In this document: in pieces, positions 45,144 through 47,308 of the stretch
Position numbering within the stretch: position 1 is the first letter of the stretch
Layout of the letters: each line of letters begins with the position of its first letter
Assembly (NCBI GenBank): GCA_937906775.1
Contig: CALCUD010000074.1
Coordinates: 1-47,308, forward strand
Direction of reading: 5' to 3'
Origin: an uncultured Clostridia bacterium
GTDB lineage: Bacteria > Bacillota > Clostridia > Christensenellales > Aristaeellaceae
DNA: 47,308 bases
Notes under the pieces: model-generated
What the model was told of the DNA's origin: nothing
The model's database searches: none
Seen by the model: the letters and a program-made list of their open reading frames with translations, nothing else
Made by a program: the position numbers and the translations under genes

Positions 45144-45399
45144 CGGTTCATTGTGATGTGAAACTGAAACAAATGGTGATTTGCGGCTTTATCTGATATA
45201 ATTATGTCATGGATTGAAGTCATCACGATTCATGGGGCCGGATATGACATACGAACGGGAGCAGGATCGGCGGGGGATACGGCTGAAAATCCGGATGCCG
45301 GCCGGGAACGTCCCGGAGGGATCAGCCGATGAGTCAAAACCGAACGCGGCATTCATTCCCGGGCGCTTTCCGTAACGCTGCTGAAAGGAAACGGATATC

Positions 45400-45930
45400 A
45401 TGGAATACAGACTTCCGACGATCAATGATCACGGCATTCTGAAAGAATATGTTGAAGAGCATTACGCAAATGCCGAACGGAGTATAAGCGCCAGCATGGG
45501 ACTGACCGGCACGGATTACGCCGGCTGGGTTGAAAAAATCAGCCGGAGCGCGGAGAATGCCGTCGATGAGTGGGGAAAATACTGCCTGTATCTGGCATTT
45601 GACGGAGATAGGCTTATCGGTCTTCTGAATATCAGGTTTTCCCTGAGCGATGAGCTTCGGAATGCATACGGCGATATCGGATACGGAGTCCGGCCGGGCG
45701 AAAGAAGAAAGGGCTACGCGACTGAAATGCTCCGCTATGCTTTATCGGTGTGCAAAGAAAAAGGCATGACGGATGTGATCATCGGATGCTATGCCGGAAA
45801 TATCGGTTCAAATAAAACCGTACTGAATAACGGGGGCGTTCTTATCTGTTCCCGCGAGGAAAAGATCAGACTGAGCGAAGACTGGACCATTACGCTGCAG
45901 GATCATTTTTACAGGATCATACTTCGTTGA
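45400..45930 (+). CDS. GNAT-family N-acetyltransferase
   Basis: 176 aa. The GNAT core shows YLAFDGDRLIGLLNIRFSL, then IGYGVRPGERRKGYATEMLRYAL with the acetyl-CoA-binding R/Q-x-x-G-x-A/G loop (ERRKGYA), and CYAGNIGSNKTVLNNGGV, where the conserved Asn sits. AAAGGA lies 10 bases before the ATG. It is closest to GNATs acting on small molecules or antibiotics of the YdfB/PhnO-like type; the acceptor is unknown. It lies 7 bases before the hydrolase-like gene, so they are likely cotranscribed. Confidence 0.85.
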   Translation: MEYRLPTINDHGILKEYVEEHYANAERSISASMGLTGTDYAGWVEKISRSAENAVDEWGKYCLYLAFDGDRLIGLLNIRFSLSDELRNAYGDIGYGVRPGERRKGYATEMLRYALSVCKEKGMTDVIIGCYAGNIGSNKTVLNNGGVLICSREEKIRLSEDWTITLQDHFYRIILR

Positions 45931-45937
45931 GGTGACC

Positions 45938-46588
45938 ATGGCACAGAGAACGATTCATATGCTGTTTGCAGCCCTGCTGCTTGAAAAAATGGATGTTTCC
46001 GATCAAAACCGCTTTTTCCTCGGAAGCATTCTGCCGGATTCATACACAGAACTGTCCGCCAGAAAGGTTTCGCATTTTATCAGAAGCATTCCGGAAGAAA
46101 ACCGGTTATTCATCGACTTCCCCTGTTTCCGGGATTCTTTCGGACAGGAAATGATGAAGGATGATCTGTATCTCGGATATTATGCGCACCTTGTCGAAGA
46201 CGCATTCTACCGTTTTTTCCTGTATTATGACAAGGGATTCATGAGCAGGATGAGCAGGATGGAGTTGGATTTCCTGCACGCTGATTACCGGATTCTCAAT
46301 TCATATATTGCCGGGAAGTATGACCTTCCGAAACATCTGGAGTACCCTGCAGGCATTGAAAAGGAACCGATCAGCCGGATTACCGGATTTGACGCCGGGA
46401 CGGTCATTTCCGAATATGAGAAAGATGTTGCGGAAAAGGTTGCCGGAAAGACAATGTTCCTGACTGAAAGCATTCTGGAGGAATTCGTCGGTCAGTATAT
46501 CGACCTGCTGGCAGATGAACTGCGAAGCGTGAAGATCGGCTCATCAATCCTCAGCGCGCCGGATTACCGGTGGGAAAACAGGAGATGA
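45938..46588 (+). CDS. zinc-dependent phospholipase C-like hydrolase
   Basis: 216 aa from ATG at 45938; a GTG two codons earlier is in frame but lies inside the GAGGT ribosome binding site. It shares a motif order with the broken gene at 44377: IHMLFAALLLEKM, FFLGSILPDSYTEL, KVSHFIR and DDLYLGYYAHLVEDAFYRFF. The His and Asp residues in each motif would bind metal. The C-terminal helices are diverged. It has no signal peptide. It follows the GNAT gene by 7 bases. Family assignment rests on motif pattern and is moderate; substrate unknown. Confidence 0.65.
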   Translation: MAQRTIHMLFAALLLEKMDVSDQNRFFLGSILPDSYTELSARKVSHFIRSIPEENRLFIDFPCFRDSFGQEMMKDDLYLGYYAHLVEDAFYRFFLYYDKGFMSRMSRMELDFLHADYRILNSYIAGKYDLPKHLEYPAGIEKEPISRITGFDAGTVISEYEKDVAEKVAGKTMFLTESILEEFVGQYIDLLADELRSVKIGSSILSAPDYRWENRR

Positions 46589-46710
46589 AAGCAACGGCGC
46601 AGGGGATACGGGATCTTTCCGGCATCGGAAAAGGTGCGGAAACAGAACGGAAATACAGATGCAGAACGGAATGGAACGGGGTTTGCCGTTCTGCGTGAGG
46701 ATGTAAAGAA

Positions 46711-47169
46711 ATGACGAAAGTGCTTTTCGTATGCCACGGCAATATATGCCGATCGCCGATGGCGGAGTTTTTATTGAAGGATAGAGTTAAAAAGCTAGGA
46801 TTAGCTGATAAATTTGAGATAGCTTCTGCGGCTACCAGTAGAGAAGAAATAGGTAATCCTGTATATCCTCCCGCCAGAAGTGAGCTCATGAGACATGGGA
46901 TTAATTGCGAAGGTCATGCGGCCAGGCAGGTGAGAAAAGGGGATTATGACAATTTTGATGTAATAATTGCCATGGAGAAGATTCATAAGGACATTATGGA
47001 AAGACGATTCTTCGGGGGAGATCCTGAGGGTAAAATCAAACTGTGCATGGAATTTGCCGGACGCCCATACGAGAAGGTGGATGATCCGTGGTATACGGGC
47101 AGATTTGGTGAAGTATATTCTCAAATAACGGAAGCCTGTGAAGGTTTATTATCAGAATACGGATATTAA
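46711..47169 (+). CDS. low-molecular-weight protein-tyrosine phosphatase
   Basis: 152 aa, normal length for the family. The N-terminus VLFVCHGNICRSPMAEFLL is the CX5RS phosphate-binding loop with nucleophile Cys8 and Arg14; the general acid is Asp125 in DDPWYTG. These enzymes dephosphorylate tyrosine or arginine on proteins. GAGGATG lies upstream of the ATG. Base use changes inside the gene: the first 20 or so codons are GC-rich like the rest of the window, then codons such as TTA, CTA, AGA and GAT dominate. This suggests a recombination or assembly junction near 46765. Confidence 0.9.
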   Translation: MTKVLFVCHGNICRSPMAEFLLKDRVKKLGLADKFEIASAATSREEIGNPVYPPARSELMRHGINCEGHAARQVRKGDYDNFDVIIAMEKIHKDIMERRFFGGDPEGKIKLCMEFAGRPYEKVDDPWYTGRFGEVYSQITEACEGLLSEYGY

Positions 47170-47308
47170 GCACCAGATATATCAAAAAATGCATAAATTT
47201 GCATAATATTTGGGTGCGAACTTCGATTTATAGGTGTATAATTTGGTAGTGTATCTCGTATTTATTTAATAATGTAAGAAGTTTTAGATATACAATGCAA
47301 TATGCGAT
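47170..47308. other. AT-rich tail without gene
   Basis: The last 139 bases are strongly AT-rich. A TATAAT lies at 47237-47242 without a good -35 partner. No ribosome binding site, start or stable hairpin was recognised. The composition continues that of the preceding phosphatase gene and differs from the rest of the window. Confidence 0.5.

Noticed and set aside
45201..45384. Two tiny overlapping ORFs (about 42-43 codons) in the gap before the GNAT gene, with a TATAAT at 45197
   Set aside because: No ribosome binding site and no recognisable peptide; the gap is better described as an upstream region with a possible weak promoter.

Overview
The window is a 47.3 kb piece of a GC-rich Gram-positive (Firmicutes/Clostridia-type) chromosome from an anaerobe. 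The evidence is gyrB followed by gyrA, AGGAGG-type ribosome binding sites, sigma-A promoters of the TTGACA-17-TATAAT type, LPXTG-like wall-anchored proteins, a ferredoxin-dependent 2-oxoacid oxidoreductase, RqcH, and two GH10 xylanases. Signal peptides of the MKKLLALVLAL type and the xylanases suggest a gut or rumen plant-fibre degrader, possibly in Christensenellales; that placement is inference. No rRNA, tRNA, CRISPR array, integrase or transposase gene was seen.

Layout. 1-2.9 kb: end of gyrB and complete gyrA. 2.9-10.8 kb: an accessory block delimited by hairpins that share the stem GGGGCTGTCTCA; it holds a large LPXTG surface protein, a decayed NlpC/P60-like wall protein, a secreted M16C metalloprotease and a small peptide with a double-glycine leader. 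10.8-13.4 kb: four-gene 2-oxoacid:ferredoxin oxidoreductase operon (vorDBAC type). 13.5-16.5 kb: pseudouridine catabolism (psuK, psuG) coupled to a CE2-like esterase. 16.5-18.1 kb: gpmI. 18.3-23.3 kb: a four-gene operon of exported proteins (phosphodiester glycosidase, a phosphodiester glycosidase fused to a degenerate PIG-L domain, a leucine-rich repeat protein, and an intact PIG-L deacetylase), the best candidate for an undescribed system. 23.4-25.2 kb: rqcH. 25.3-26.5 kb: exported GH10 xylanase. 26.6-31.4 kb: operon of an RpiR regulator, a flavoprotein, a DEDD exonuclease and a multidomain nucleoside kinase. 31.5-34.6 kb: polar amino-acid ABC transporter with a DapF-fold amino-acid racemase. 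34.8-35.3 kb: frameshifted Cna-B wall protein. 35.4-41 kb: ABCG-like exporter and a GlpA/GlpB/DUF1667 glycerol-3-phosphate oxidation module. 41.2-42.4 kb: cytoplasmic GH10 xylanase with a XylR-like operator. 42.7-44.3 kb: NhaC antiporter. 44.4-47.2 kb: two related metal-hydrolase-like proteins flanking a GNAT acetyltransferase, then a tyrosine phosphatase whose composition turns AT-rich and stays so to the window end.

Three loci (6.7-7.2, 34.8-35.3 and 44.4-45.1 kb) are broken, and every break can be repaired by lengthening a homopolymer run. This could be real gene decay or a homopolymer-length error in the assembly, and should be settled before any biology is read into them.
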